From positions 62,001 through 126,000 of the forward strand of contig JASBTX010000002.1 in NCBI GenBank assembly GCA_030148225.1: a stretch of DNA of 64,000 bases, written 5' to 3'. Positions 8,420 through 16,416 of this stretch are shown here, one piece after another. Origin of the DNA: Paracoccaceae bacterium. GTDB taxonomy: Bacteria; Pseudomonadota; Alphaproteobacteria; Rhodobacterales; Rhodobacteraceae. The position numbers were made by a program, and so were the translations under genes. Under the pieces are notes generated by a model, which was not told the origin of the DNA, made no database searches, and saw only the letters and a list, made by a program, of their open reading frames with translations. Position 1 is the first letter of the stretch, and each line of letters begins with the position of its first letter.

Positions 8420-9573
8420 ACAGTTTCCCTCATTTTGTCATTAGTTCCCACCGAGCCGTGGTCGCCGTGACGACACCAGACGCAATCGCAATCGACGTGA
8501 CTGCAACTTGGGTCTTCCAACGCGGTGCGGTATCGGCGGCGCGCGAAAGGCAGCACAAGCCGTCGGAACGTGGTCAGATCATACGCTCGGCGGAGCACGT
8601 CCCCTGCGTCGTTCGTAGCGAGTTTGCGGCATGCAATACGCAAACCCACCTCTCCGCCGAGGCCGAACATCCAACGGTTGACGATGCCTGCTTTCAACGA
8701 ACGGCCCAGTTCCGATTGCCAGCGGGCGGTATAGTCAGCGCCCGTCAGCAGACATTCCGCCGCCAGAACGCCCGAGCGGATCGCATGGCGTATCCCGAAC
8801 CCGGCAAGCGCATCCTGAAAGCCCGCATGCTCACCGACCACCGGATGTTCGCCCTGGTTTGCGCTGCGCGGCAAACGGTAGGTGCCATATCCGCCAAAGG
8901 GGCGGGGGTTACGCATTTCGAGCCCGGCATGAGCGCGAAAGAAATCCTCGGCCGCCTTTACATGAAGTGCCTGGTCGCGGAAGCCTGTGAACATGCAACT
9001 TGCCACTGTGCCCCGCCCGCCCCGCACCAGAAGATAGGCGTATCCGCCAGGCGCAATCTCGTGCCCGAGGGCCAGCCATGCCCCGTCAGCCATGTCCGTC
9101 TCGAAAATATGTCCTGCGGCGATGACCGCGGCCTCGCGCGGCCCGGCAGCCAGCACACCCGCGTCGGCGAACGTCTTCACCCGGTCGCCAAAACGAACCT
9201 CAACACCTGCGGCGCGGGCTTGGGACAGAAGGGCGCTGTCGAGCGTCCCTTCACCAGAGCCCCGGCGCAGCAGGTAGAAAAGAGGTCGTCTCCCCTTGAC
9301 GACATAGCTGTGCGCGGATGGATCGAAAACAGTACCACGGTCAAACGGATGATGGTCAAAATCAGCGGCGATGCCTGCGGCAGAAAGTTCATTAAGAACG
9401 TCCAGCTCGCTGGTCCAGTTCTCAAGCCCCTGAAAATCGTCGTGAAACCTGTGGCCCACCCGATCTTTCCACTCGTGCACAACGACCTTCCGACCGCCAC
9501 GCGCCAGCACAATCGCGCAGGCTAGGCCAGCTGGCCCGGCCCCGACGATTTTAATGGTGCTGCTGATTTCCAT
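8416..9573 (-). CDS. FAD-dependent oxidoreductase with Cys/His-rich C-terminus
   Basis: This 385-aa protein starts with a Rossmann dinucleotide-binding motif VGAGPAGLACAIVLARGG (residues 11-28), as in geranylgeranyl-reductase and lycopene-cyclase-like flavoproteins. A second conserved block (FGGYGTYRLP, then ALAGFGIRHAIRSG) lies near residues 230-270. The last 35 residues contain CSHVDCDCVWCRHGDHG, a compact cluster of four Cys and three His that could bind a metal. It is the first gene of an operon with the cyclopropane-fatty-acid synthase, so modification or saturation of lipid chains is a fair guess. Confidence 0.82.
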   Translation of the reverse strand: MEISSTIKIVGAGPAGLACAIVLARGGRKVVVHEWKDRVGHRFHDDFQGLENWTSELDVLNELSAAGIAADFDHHPFDRGTVFDPSAHSYVVKGRRPLFYLLRRGSGEGTLDSALLSQARAAGVEVRFGDRVKTFADAGVLAAGPREAAVIAAGHIFETDMADGAWLALGHEIAPGGYAYLLVRGGRGTVASCMFTGFRDQALHVKAAEDFFRAHAGLEMRNPRPFGGYGTYRLPRSANQGEHPVVGEHAGFQDALAGFGIRHAIRSGVLAAECLLTGADYTARWQSELGRSLKAGIVNRWMFGLGGEVGLRIACRKLATNDAGDVLRRAYDLTTFRRLVLPFARRRYRTALEDPSCSHVDCDCVWCRHGDHGSVGTNDKMRETV

Positions 9574-9794
9574 CTCTCAAAAATTCCATTAACTACTAAC
9601 GTTTTGGTTCGCCTGTCGTAGCGGCCATGATCGGCGAACATGTCTTTCCGGCCAATTCTCTGGCCGGTGCGACATAGGCTGGAACGGCGCGTCGTACAAA
9701 AGCGCATGCATAGCGGTTTGGCCATGCATGCGCGTTTTGGATTGATGCACGGACCTGCCGCGAGGCCCCGCAGGCCGTCGGAGCAAAACCCGGT

Positions 9795-10037
9795 CTACTC
9801 CATCGCCGGCAATGCGCCGCTCTCGATTGCCGCCTGGAGTTCGTCGACATCGACGGCACCGTCCTTGTTGGTGTCGAGCGCATCGTATTGCTCTTGCGTC
9901 AGGTCAGCATATTCAGTCTGCATTTCGGCCAGAGTGTAGAGTCCGTCCTGATCGGTATCCATTTCGTGGGCGAAGGCCGCACCGGAGATCAGCAGAAGCC
10001 CGGCTGAAGCTGCGGCAAGAATGCGTATCGTGTTCAT
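9795..10037 (-). CDS. secreted EF-hand calcium-binding protein
   Basis: This 80-aa protein has a signal peptide (residues 1-23, ending GAAFA) and two canonical 12-residue EF-hand loops at 27-38 (DTDQDGLYTLAE) and 55-66 (DTNKDGAVDVDE). All calcium-ligating positions look intact. AAAGGAAAG lies just upstream of the ATG. It is 44 bp downstream of a tiny membrane-peptide gene on the same strand. A periplasmic calcium sensor or buffer is inferred; no catalytic domain is present. Confidence 0.88.
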   Translation of the reverse strand: MNTIRILAAASAGLLLISGAAFAHEMDTDQDGLYTLAEMQTEYADLTQEQYDALDTNKDGAVDVDELQAAIESGALPAME

Positions 10038-10081
10038 TGTTCTGACTTTCCTTTACTTGGTTGGTATGCGTCCGACTGGCC

Positions 10082-10213
10082 TCAGCGACCAGGACGAACA
10101 TGGTTGTGGCGTTCCGGTACCGCGACCGGCACAGGCTTGCGATGTGGCCGCGCAAACGCCCAAAGGAACGGGACGGACAGGACCAGCAGCGCCAGGATAA
10201 ATGCAATTGTCAT
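10082..10213 (-). CDS. 43-aa single-pass membrane peptide
   Basis: An ATG at 10213 is preceded by GAGAGGAG at good spacing and opens a 43-codon frame. It begins MTIAFILALLVLSVPFLWAF, a clear membrane helix, and continues with a basic, Pro- and His-containing tail (RPHRKPVPVAVPERHNH). Strong ribosome-binding site, helix and tail together suggest a real small protein. The EF-hand gene follows in the same direction. No family was recognised. Confidence 0.6.
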   Translation of the reverse strand: MTIAFILALLVLSVPFLWAFARPHRKPVPVAVPERHNHVRPGR

Positions 10214-10325
10214 CTTCAACTCCTCTCATTGTGCGACATCGGGTGTTTCCGGGGTGTTCCTGAAAGAGACGCTGCGGACTGAAAGAAGTTACACGCGGCA
10301 AGGCAGATTTCCGCCTTTACCACTG

Positions 10326-11015
10326 TCAGCCCGGACGTTCCGCCACCACGATCTGGTAGAGTCCGCCGAACGTGCGCTTCTCTCGCCAGGAAAACCGTTC
10401 TGGCGTCGACGAGAACGACCTGATGTCCCGACGCCACATCGCCGCGGCGAAGGGTTCCAGCAGAGCGAAAACGGCCCGCATCACGGGTCTGAGCGGGTGC
10501 CATCGCATCGGGCGGGCGTAATCGACGAACACCGCGCGACCACCGGGCGCTAACCTGTCCAACGCCGCATCGACCACGCGGCGCTTGTGGCCGTCGGGCA
10601 GTTCGTGCAGCAGAAAGAAGCAAAGAACCGTGTCGAAACGGCTTGTCCCGGGTGCGGCGGCGTCGGCCACCCACAGGGCAACCCGGGGATCGTGTCCCAG
10701 CTTGGCGGCGAGGTTGTCGATCTGGATCGGTGCGACATCGACGACTTCGAGGCGCCCTTTGGGTCCGAGCCTGTCCCGCAGCCGGGGCGTCAGGTCGCCA
10801 TAGACACAGGCCAGTTGCAGGACGCGCTTCCCGGGCTGAACTGCGCCCAGAGCCGCGTCGCAGAGCCCACGATATTGTCCCCATAGGATCGCCGACACCA
10901 CCGCCGGATGATCGAATACACGCAGGCTGGCGGGCCTGAGATAGGCCCACCAGTAGTAGCGTTCGAGGTAGTCGGGAAGCGCGGAGGCACCGGGTGCCTG
11001 CGCGATCAGGTTCAC
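10326..11015 (-). CDS. rquA: RquA-like methyltransferase (rhodoquinone biosynthesis type)
   Basis: This 229-aa class I SAM-dependent methyltransferase-like protein starts at the GTG at 11015, which has GGAGG 7 bases upstream; a longer frame begins at 11072 inside the upstream gene. Features that recall RquA rather than UbiE are the N-terminal PDYLERYYWWAYL, the modified SAM loop LQLACVYGDLTPRL in place of a GxGxG motif, DVAPIQ, and FFLLHELPDGHKRR. RquA converts ubiquinone to rhodoquinone, a low-potential quinone for anaerobic fumarate reduction. The gene lies 16 bp downstream of a membrane-protein gene in a nitrite-reductase neighbourhood. The RquA assignment rests on remembered motifs. Confidence 0.68.
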   Translation of the reverse strand: MNLIAQAPGASALPDYLERYYWWAYLRPASLRVFDHPAVVSAILWGQYRGLCDAALGAVQPGKRVLQLACVYGDLTPRLRDRLGPKGRLEVVDVAPIQIDNLAAKLGHDPRVALWVADAAAPGTSRFDTVLCFFLLHELPDGHKRRVVDAALDRLAPGGRAVFVDYARPMRWHPLRPVMRAVFALLEPFAAAMWRRDIRSFSSTPERFSWREKRTFGGLYQIVVAERPG

Positions 11016-11031
11016 CGTTCCGCCTCCGTCA

Positions 11032-11781
11032 TCAGGCACGCTTGCGGCGTCCCATGACGCCAAGCGCGACAAGCACCAGAGCCCCTAGGCCGAACACCAC
11101 GAGCATCCAGGTCGGCAGGTAGAAAGTCTCGTAGACGTTCCAGCCAATCCAGCTGAGGCTTTTGGTGACCAGCGACGGTGTACCCCCCAGTGACCCGCCC
11201 AGGGTGCCGGTGATCGTAATCACCGCCGCGCCGATCGTGGCCAGCACTAGGGTGATCCAACGCTGCGCGCCTTCAAACAGGTGACGGCGGAAGCGGTAGC
11301 CAAGCACGGTCATCACCGTCCAGTAGCTGAGCGTCCAGGTTGCCAGCATGATGTGGTTGCGCCCCAGCGGGCTTTCGGTGATGGCCGACCAGGGATAGAT
11401 CGTCAGCCCAAGCCCGTAGGTCACGAACCCGGCAAGCGTGCCAAGCGCGGCCACGGGCCAGATCGCCCTTTGCAGCCGAACGGCGAATTCGGCATCCGAG
11501 AAGCAGCGGATCAGGATGAACAGATAGGCCGTCACCCACAGCCCCACCGGGAAATGCGCCATGAGAATGTGATAGACCGGGCTCAGCGACCACGAAGGCG
11601 CGCCTTCGACGGCCACCGCCACCCCGCCGTCCGCGCCATGCGCCAGTGCCACGCCGGTACCGAGCAGGCCAAGAAAAGTTGCGGTGATCGCGATGCGCGG
11701 AGCGCGCTGCAGATCGGGTGTCATGAAACGACCTTTCGGAAATTCCGGGGTAAGGAGCCGGTTTGCTTGTGAACGGATCAT
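11032..11781 (-). CDS. DUF2231-like multi-pass membrane protein
   Basis: This 249-aa protein has an N-terminal hydrophobic segment followed by a His-containing periplasmic stretch and about five membrane helices. One is preceded by PVYHILMAHFPVGLW, similar to the start of DUF2231 domains. Histidines in or near helices (HILMAHFP, GRNHIMLAT) could ligate heme. The start at 11781 overlaps the stop of the upstream gene (ATGA) and uses the GGAGGA upstream of it; an internal ATG at 11724 with its own AAAGG is an alternative. It is co-transcribed with the heme-binding-type protein upstream and the RquA-like gene downstream. Electron transfer to quinone is a guess. Confidence 0.68.
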   Translation of the reverse strand: MIRSQANRLLTPEFPKGRFMTPDLQRAPRIAITATFLGLLGTGVALAHGADGGVAVAVEGAPSWSLSPVYHILMAHFPVGLWVTAYLFILIRCFSDAEFAVRLQRAIWPVAALGTLAGFVTYGLGLTIYPWSAITESPLGRNHIMLATWTLSYWTVMTVLGYRFRRHLFEGAQRWITLVLATIGAAVITITGTLGGSLGGTPSLVTKSLSWIGWNVYETFYLPTWMLVVFGLGALVLVALGVMGRRKRA

Positions 11782-13169
11782 CGTGATTCCTCCTCTTTGC
11801 GGCGCATCAGAAGGTTGACGCTAATGCCAAGCGCGACGATCAGGCCGAGGCTTGCGATCAGGGTCCAGATCCACTGGCGTTTGATTTCATCGGCGAATTC
11901 CATCTGCACACCGTAAAGTGCCAGCTGCTCCTCGGTGTGGCGCGCGGCAACCGGCACGCGCTGCGCGATCCGGTCCGCACCGGGGTGCACGCGCGCGTCG
12001 GTCAACTGGCCCCAGGTGATCTGACCCGGATAGTAGATCTCGACCTCTGTCCAGGGACCAGTCCAGTCAGGCTTGCCGGGCTCGGAAAACTTCGCATTGA
12101 TCTGCGCTGGTTCACCGAGTCCGAGCGACGCAGGAAGCGAGATATAGTGCCAGCGCATGGTCGAGGCATTGCGAAACACCGCGAAGGCCACGTCATAGCT
12201 GCCACCATCGCGGAAGATCTTGTCATCCAGCGGGTTGCCGGTGTCCATCTTGCGTTGGAGAGTCACGTCCCAGAAACCATTGCGCCAGCGGGCCGCCGCG
12301 GGCTGCACGACATCGCCACGTGATCCGGCTTCGGGCCGTAGGAAGCGGCGCGGAATGGTATCGCCGTTCTTCCAGGCATAGCCGGGATCGAACGGCACCG
12401 CGGTTTCGGCGCTGAGGTAATAGGTGTCGTTGAAGCCGACCTTGCCCGAAACGACCTCATCGATCTTCAGGGCCCTGTAGCCCGCGACCTCGGGGTTGAA
12501 CATGTACTTGGGCTGGCCAGCTTCCTTGTCGAAGTTGGTGGTATAGGGGCCGGTACCCTCGTCGCCTTCGCGCGCTTCGGCCACAAAGCCATCATCACCC
12601 AGCCCGATCGGGTTGGAGCGGCTCGACCGCCATTGCCAGAGGTCGATGAACTGGCCTGCCGCGCGCAGCTTTTCCAGATCGCTCTGCGGCTTCACCGCGT
12701 CGAAATCGTTCGGATCGGTGCGCGAGGACGGCAGGTATTTGGTCCGCTCCTCGTCGGTTTCAGGCACGCCGGTGAAGGTGGTCAGCCCTTCGCCAATGGT
12801 AATGTAGCCACCGTAGCGCGAAAACAGCGGCACCGAGCCGTCGTCGATCATCATCGCCACCCGGTCTTCGGTCAGGAAGTCGGGGTTCGGCCCCAGCGCC
12901 TCGCCGCCGCGCTTCTCCCACTTGCCGTCGTTGTAGACCAGAACGTCGTTGAAGATCGCGGGCCGCTCGACCGGCCAGCGGTAGCGGAACCAGATATCCT
13001 CGCCGTCATAGGCGACCTTGACCTGCAACTCGCTGGTCAGTTCGTCGGGGATGACGATGTTTCGCTCGGGATCGTCCTTCACGATACCCGTTCCGTGAGT
13101 CACCCAGGCGGCCACAAGCAGCCCGGTAAAAATCGCCGCAGATGCGGCTAGATAGGTGGTTCTTCGCAT
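11778..13169 (-). CDS. ethylbenzene-dehydrogenase-related (heme-binding type) protein
   Basis: This 463-aa protein has an N-terminal signal anchor (residues 1-25) and a C-terminal membrane helix (WTLIASLGLIVALGISVNLLM), with a large periplasmic domain between. The domain resembles the ethylbenzene-dehydrogenase gamma-subunit-like family that binds heme b: WFRYRWPVE, DDGSVPLFSRYGG, and a conserved block FWDVTLQRK then VAFAVFRN. The ATG at 13169 has AAGGGGA about 6 bases upstream, so it is preferred over an upstream in-frame start. It lies 178 bp downstream of nirK and overlaps the DUF2231-like gene. A role in passing electrons to periplasmic NirK is inferred. Confidence 0.75.
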   Translation of the reverse strand: MRRTTYLAASAAIFTGLLVAAWVTHGTGIVKDDPERNIVIPDELTSELQVKVAYDGEDIWFRYRWPVERPAIFNDVLVYNDGKWEKRGGEALGPNPDFLTEDRVAMMIDDGSVPLFSRYGGYITIGEGLTTFTGVPETDEERTKYLPSSRTDPNDFDAVKPQSDLEKLRAAGQFIDLWQWRSSRSNPIGLGDDGFVAEAREGDEGTGPYTTNFDKEAGQPKYMFNPEVAGYRALKIDEVVSGKVGFNDTYYLSAETAVPFDPGYAWKNGDTIPRRFLRPEAGSRGDVVQPAAARWRNGFWDVTLQRKMDTGNPLDDKIFRDGGSYDVAFAVFRNASTMRWHYISLPASLGLGEPAQINAKFSEPGKPDWTGPWTEVEIYYPGQITWGQLTDARVHPGADRIAQRVPVAARHTEEQLALYGVQMEFADEIKRQWIWTLIASLGLIVALGISVNLLMRRKEEESR

Positions 13170-13347
13170 TTGAGTCCCCTTTTGGTCAGTTTTCATATTT
13201 CCAACGGTGCCTTCGGACCTGCCTGCGGCGTCGTCTTGGACATTGTTCGCCGATCCGGTGTCAGCTCCCCGGGATAGGAGGGTTTGGCGAAACCCGGACG
13301 GCGGCCTCAGCGGCCCTGAATGGAGCAGGCCGCACCTCGTTCACCCA

Positions 13348-14502
13348 TCAAGAGAAGAGGTCCGGCGCTTCGTCGCCCTCGACGAAGAGATATCCGGCAA
13401 GCCCCTTCTCGGCCCGCGAAAGCGCGTGATCCACCAGAACGAACCGCCCCGGTACGTCGCATTTGAACTCCACCACCGCCGAGCCGCCGGCCGGCACGGT
13501 CACGGTCTGGACATCCCTGAGTGGCTCGGTTTCTAGCGAGCCCTGAAGATAGACCTTGTCAAAGATCTCTCCGATGACGTGGAAGGACGAAATAAAGTTG
13601 GGACCGCCGACGCCAAAGAAGATCCGTACAGTCTCACCGACGTGGGCCTTCAGCGGATGGTGTTCGGTCAGTGCACCGGTATGGCCATTGAAGATGAAAA
13701 ACTCGGGGCGTTCATCCACGAGCTTGTCGTAGCTTTCATTCAACAGGCCTGAAGTGCCGAAACGCTCCTCGGTGTAAAGCTCGCCCTGCATGACATAGTA
13801 TTCACGATCGACCGGCGGCAAGCCTTCTTCCGGCTCGACCAGGATCAGACCATACATGCCATTCGAAATATGCTGCGCCACAGGGGACACCGCGCAGTGA
13901 TAGACGTAAAGACCCGCGTTCAGCGCCTTGAACCTGAAGCTGTAGTTTTCGCCCGCCGTCGGTTGCGCCAGCGCCGCCCCACCGCCCGGGCCGGTCACAG
14001 CGTGCAGGTCGATGTTGTGAGCGTACCAGCTGTCTTCGTTATTCTTGAGGTAAACCTCGACCGTATCGCCGACGCGCACCCGCGCGAACGGTCCGGGAAT
14101 TTTGCCGTTGTAGGTCCAGAAACGATAGGTGCTGTTGGTGTCGAGTTGTGCCTCGATCTCGATTGTCTCGAACTCCAGCCGCACGGTGGCGGGCTCGCGG
14201 CGGGTAATCGCCGGCGGTACATTGGCCGGGTTCTGGCTGATGTCAGCCATGTCCGAATGGGTCGGATTGGTGCTATAGAGCCGGTTTCCGGCGCCGCCGC
14301 CCGGTGTTGCCGCCCGGCTCTGCGCGGGCCGCGCGGCAACGTTCCCATCCCCGCGCGCGGCGGTCGAAGCCAGAACTCCGCCAGCGGCCAGTCCAGCGGA
14401 GCCAATCAGCACGCTGCGACGGCCCAACCGCGCAGGGGCGCTGTCACGAGAAAGTTCTGGGACGGCGTGTTCGGTTTGCGATCTTTCGATCGGGCGTTTC
14501 AT
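13348..14502 (-). CDS. nirK: copper-containing nitrite reductase (AniA-like)
   Basis: This 384-aa periplasmic enzyme reduces nitrite to nitric oxide in denitrification. A Tat signal (RLGRRSVLIGSAGLAAGG, residues 25-42) exports it folded. Type 1 copper ligands are His162, Cys203, His211 and Met216; type 2 ligands are His167, His202 and His308; the catalytic pair is Asp165 and His274 (FNGHTGAL). All are present. The spacing YHCAVSPVAQHISNGMYG and the end SSFHVIGEIFDKVY match the AniA-like class. No extra C-terminal cupredoxin or cytochrome domain is fused. GAAAGG lies upstream of the ATG at 14502. No Fnr-type box was seen in the 193 bp upstream. Confidence 0.96.
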   Translation of the reverse strand: MKRPIERSQTEHAVPELSRDSAPARLGRRSVLIGSAGLAAGGVLASTAARGDGNVAARPAQSRAATPGGGAGNRLYSTNPTHSDMADISQNPANVPPAITRREPATVRLEFETIEIEAQLDTNSTYRFWTYNGKIPGPFARVRVGDTVEVYLKNNEDSWYAHNIDLHAVTGPGGGAALAQPTAGENYSFRFKALNAGLYVYHCAVSPVAQHISNGMYGLILVEPEEGLPPVDREYYVMQGELYTEERFGTSGLLNESYDKLVDERPEFFIFNGHTGALTEHHPLKAHVGETVRIFFGVGGPNFISSFHVIGEIFDKVYLQGSLETEPLRDVQTVTVPAGGSAVVEFKCDVPGRFVLVDHALSRAEKGLAGYLFVEGDEAPDLFS

Positions 14503-14695
14503 GACTTTGCCTTTCACCTGTCAGATGCAATAGCCGCCCGGGCAAGCCGTTCGCGTTCCCTTCAGCAGGAAACCATCCGGGCGATCTGAAAGTATGACGC
14601 TGGCTGCGGGCGATCATTACAGGCGTCTGGTATCTGCAGCTTCGCTCGATCCCGCGCGGCGCGCCAAGGACAGGACCATGCGCCGGACCAATACC

Positions 14696-14977
14696 CTAAT
14701 TTGGCCCGGGCCCGCGGACCGGGTGTGCAGCCGATATCGAACCGACAAGGGCGCTGGCCACGCGCATTCGAAACATGAACAAGAGTGTTCGGGCTTCCCG
14801 CGTGCCGAGCCCGACCGCGTCCGCCGCAGACTGAAGCGTCTGCCCTTCGACATCTACCTTGAGAAAAAGGTCACCCGACAGCTTCCCAACATCGGTCTGC
14901 ATCGTGCTTCGACATTCGCAAAACACATCCGTGAGCATGTCAGAAATCACCTGCGATTCTGCCGGTACTGTAGTCAT
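14696..14977 (-). CDS. small sigma-region-4-like HTH protein
   Basis: This 93-aa protein has GGAGG five bases before its ATG. The middle reads TLQSAADAVGLGTREARTLLF, which looks like the helix-turn-helix of sigma-factor region 4, but there is no region 2. A Cys pair (FCECRS, residues 19-24) sits in the N-terminal half. It shares its layout with the protein at 48257-48595 (FCxC, then AAxAxGL, then AR-LL). It lies between nirK and the ECF sigma gene on the same strand. A regulatory role is inferred. Confidence 0.65.
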   Translation of the reverse strand: MTTVPAESQVISDMLTDVFCECRSTMQTDVGKLSGDLFLKVDVEGQTLQSAADAVGLGTREARTLLFMFRMRVASALVGSISAAHPVRGPGPN

Positions 14978-15040
14978 GTGATCCTCCCGGGCAGCTTCGT
15001 TCTGAAGACGCCGTAAGGAGCAGATCGTTACAGGAACCCT

Positions 15041-15682
15041 TCAAGAAGCGGTGTCACTGTCCTTGCAATCGGTCCCTTCAACCGGATGCTCGCAGCCGAC
15101 CGGCGGACAGGAGCAATCGTCAAAGCCATGATGGCAACAAGGGCCGCAGTGGGCAATCAACGCGTCACCCAAAGCGGCGCGGGCGCGGTGGAGACGCACG
15201 TTTAATGTGCCGGACCTGAGCCCGAGGTCAGCTGCCACAATGCCGCGATCCTCGTCGTCGATGTCAATTCGGCGGACAAGTTCGGCATCACCGGGACGCA
15301 GTTCGGTAATCAGCCCTTTGACGCAGTTGCAGATCACGTTCATGTATTCGACCGGGTCATCCGTGATAACAGCAGACTGAGCCTCCAGTGCGACAGCCTC
15401 CTTCAGACGTCTGGACCGTCCCGACTTGCGAAAGTGATCATTGAGCGTGGACCGCAACACCGCATAGAGCCAGGCATCCATGCGGTCCGCCTCGCGTAGC
15501 TGATCCTTACGTGCCAGAACGCGGATGCAGAATTCCTGTAAAACGTCCTCGGCATCGGCCCGGTTTCCCAGCCGTTTGACCAGGAAACCCAAAAACGTAT
15601 TCCTGTTCACCGACAGTGCTTCCTCGAGGCCGGGCTGATCAGCGTCGCTGGCCTTTGAAATATGGTTTCTGGTTTCCGACAT
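15041..15682 (-). CDS. ECF-type RNA polymerase sigma factor with Cys-rich C-terminus
   Basis: This 213-aa sigma factor has region 2 at about residues 25-88 (ADAEDVLQEFCIRVL, MDAWLYAVLRSTLNDHFRK) and region 4 at about 111-178 (GIVAADLGLRSGTLNVRLHRARAAL). After region 4 a tail carries seven cysteines (179, 182, 183, 190, 192, 197, 206) and paired histidines 184-185. CorE-type sigma factors use a similar Cys-rich tail to sense copper; this is family knowledge, not shown here. No anti-sigma gene is adjacent, which fits a sensor built into the sigma factor. It is divergent from the complex-I-like operon and upstream of the nirK block. Confidence 0.9.
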   Translation of the reverse strand: MSETRNHISKASDADQPGLEEALSVNRNTFLGFLVKRLGNRADAEDVLQEFCIRVLARKDQLREADRMDAWLYAVLRSTLNDHFRKSGRSRRLKEAVALEAQSAVITDDPVEYMNVICNCVKGLITELRPGDAELVRRIDIDDEDRGIVAADLGLRSGTLNVRLHRARAALGDALIAHCGPCCHHGFDDCSCPPVGCEHPVEGTDCKDSDTAS

Positions 15683-15955
15683 GATTTCACACCGCCTTTA
15701 TATAGAGGTTCCGATTCCAACCCGGCAGGCGGATTTATTTAGACCTGTCGCCATCGGTGGATGCTTCGAACCTATCCATTAAAAAAAAATTTCCAATGTC
15801 AGTGTTTTTGAAATCTGCCATCCATCGCGCCGATGAAATTTATCTGCATGGTTGCTGAAGACAAAAGCGCAGCGTTTTTCACAGTTTCATTGCTTCGAGT
15901 GGCGTCGTCGGGTAGGGAATGATTTCTTTTGTAATCGTTTTTCTTTTTGGACGTC

Positions 15956-15975
15956 TTTGACTTAACGTGGTCAAA
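15956..15975. promoter_or_regulatory. inverted repeat TTTGAC-N8-GTCAAA
   Basis: Two perfect 6-bp arms are separated by 8 bp, 78 bp upstream of the nuoA-like start. The left arm also resembles a -35 element. The spacing is too wide for a standard Fnr box (TTGAT-N4-ATCAA), so this is reported as a candidate operator of unknown regulator. Confidence 0.45.
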
Positions 15976-15983
15976 TAATGGAC

Positions 15984-16010
15984 GGCGCGCACCTGATTGG
16001 GGGGCGCGCC
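15984..16010 (+). promoter_or_regulatory. GC-rich hairpin in the nuo-like leader
   Basis: GGCGCGC and GCGCGCC form a perfect 7-bp stem with a 13-base loop 43 bp before the nuoA-like ATG. If it lies in the transcript it could affect translation or mRNA stability. Confidence 0.4.
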
Positions 16011-16053
16011 CGAACGGGAAAATCGGCCAAGCGAGAAAGGAGCCAAGGCGGAC

Positions 16054-16416
16054 ATGAGTGAATTGACACAATACGCCATTTTGCTCGGACTTACGCTTGG
16101 TACGGTAGGACTGGTCCTGAGCATCTATGCGCTGGCCCGTGCGATCGGGAAAAGCCGCGCCGAACCCGCCAAGGACGTGCCCGCAACCGCCGGAACGCTG
16201 GCCCGGGATCCGGTCTGGGTGCGATACCACGCCAAATATTACGGCTATGCACTCCTGTTTCTGGCGTTCGATATGGAGATGGCGTTCATGTACCCATGGG
16301 CCGTCGTCTACCGTGAAGAAGGGCTGGTCGCCCTGCTCGACATGGGTGTATTTCTCGCAATCCTGTTTCTCGGCCTGCTCTATGGCTGGAGCCAGGGCGC
16401 GTTGAGGCGGCAATGA
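16054..16416 (+). CDS. nuoA: NADH-quinone oxidoreductase subunit A-like protein
   Basis: This 120-aa membrane protein has three helices and the NuoA signature RYHAKYYGYALLFLAFDMEM then AFMYPWAVV, including the conserved acidic residues around Asp73 and Glu75. NuoA anchors the membrane arm to the hydrophilic arm of complex I. The ATG at 16054 follows an AAAGGAG and an AAGG; longer in-frame starts upstream lack support. It opens an eight-gene operon and overlaps the next gene by 4 bp. Its loop between helices 1 and 2 differs from canonical NuoA, as expected if the partner arm is unusual. Confidence 0.88.
   Translation: MSELTQYAILLGLTLGTVGLVLSIYALARAIGKSRAEPAKDVPATAGTLARDPVWVRYHAKYYGYALLFLAFDMEMAFMYPWAVVYREEGLVALLDMGVFLAILFLGLLYGWSQGALRRQ

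Larger units (their letters stand above)
15683..16053. promoter_or_regulatory. divergent regulatory region between ECF sigma and nuo-like operon
   Basis: These 371 bp hold no gene. They are clearly more AT-rich than the flanks, with an A9 tract at about 15780-15788. Upstream of the sigma gene the minus strand reads GGAATC and GGAAC close to TATATAA. An inverted repeat and a GC hairpin lie near the nuoA-like start and are listed separately. Both the sigma gene and the complex-I-like operon must be transcribed from here. Confidence 0.6.

Noticed and set aside
9522-9786. Short minus-strand frames between the FAD oxidoreductase and the EF-hand gene
   Set aside because: Overlapping frames in all phases without motifs or ribosome-binding sites; the 221-bp gap appears non-coding.
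15956-15975. Fnr box upstream of the nuo-like operon
   Set aside because: The half-sites are separated by 8 bp and read TTTGAC/GTCAAA; Fnr boxes need a 4-bp spacer, so it is listed only as an inverted repeat.
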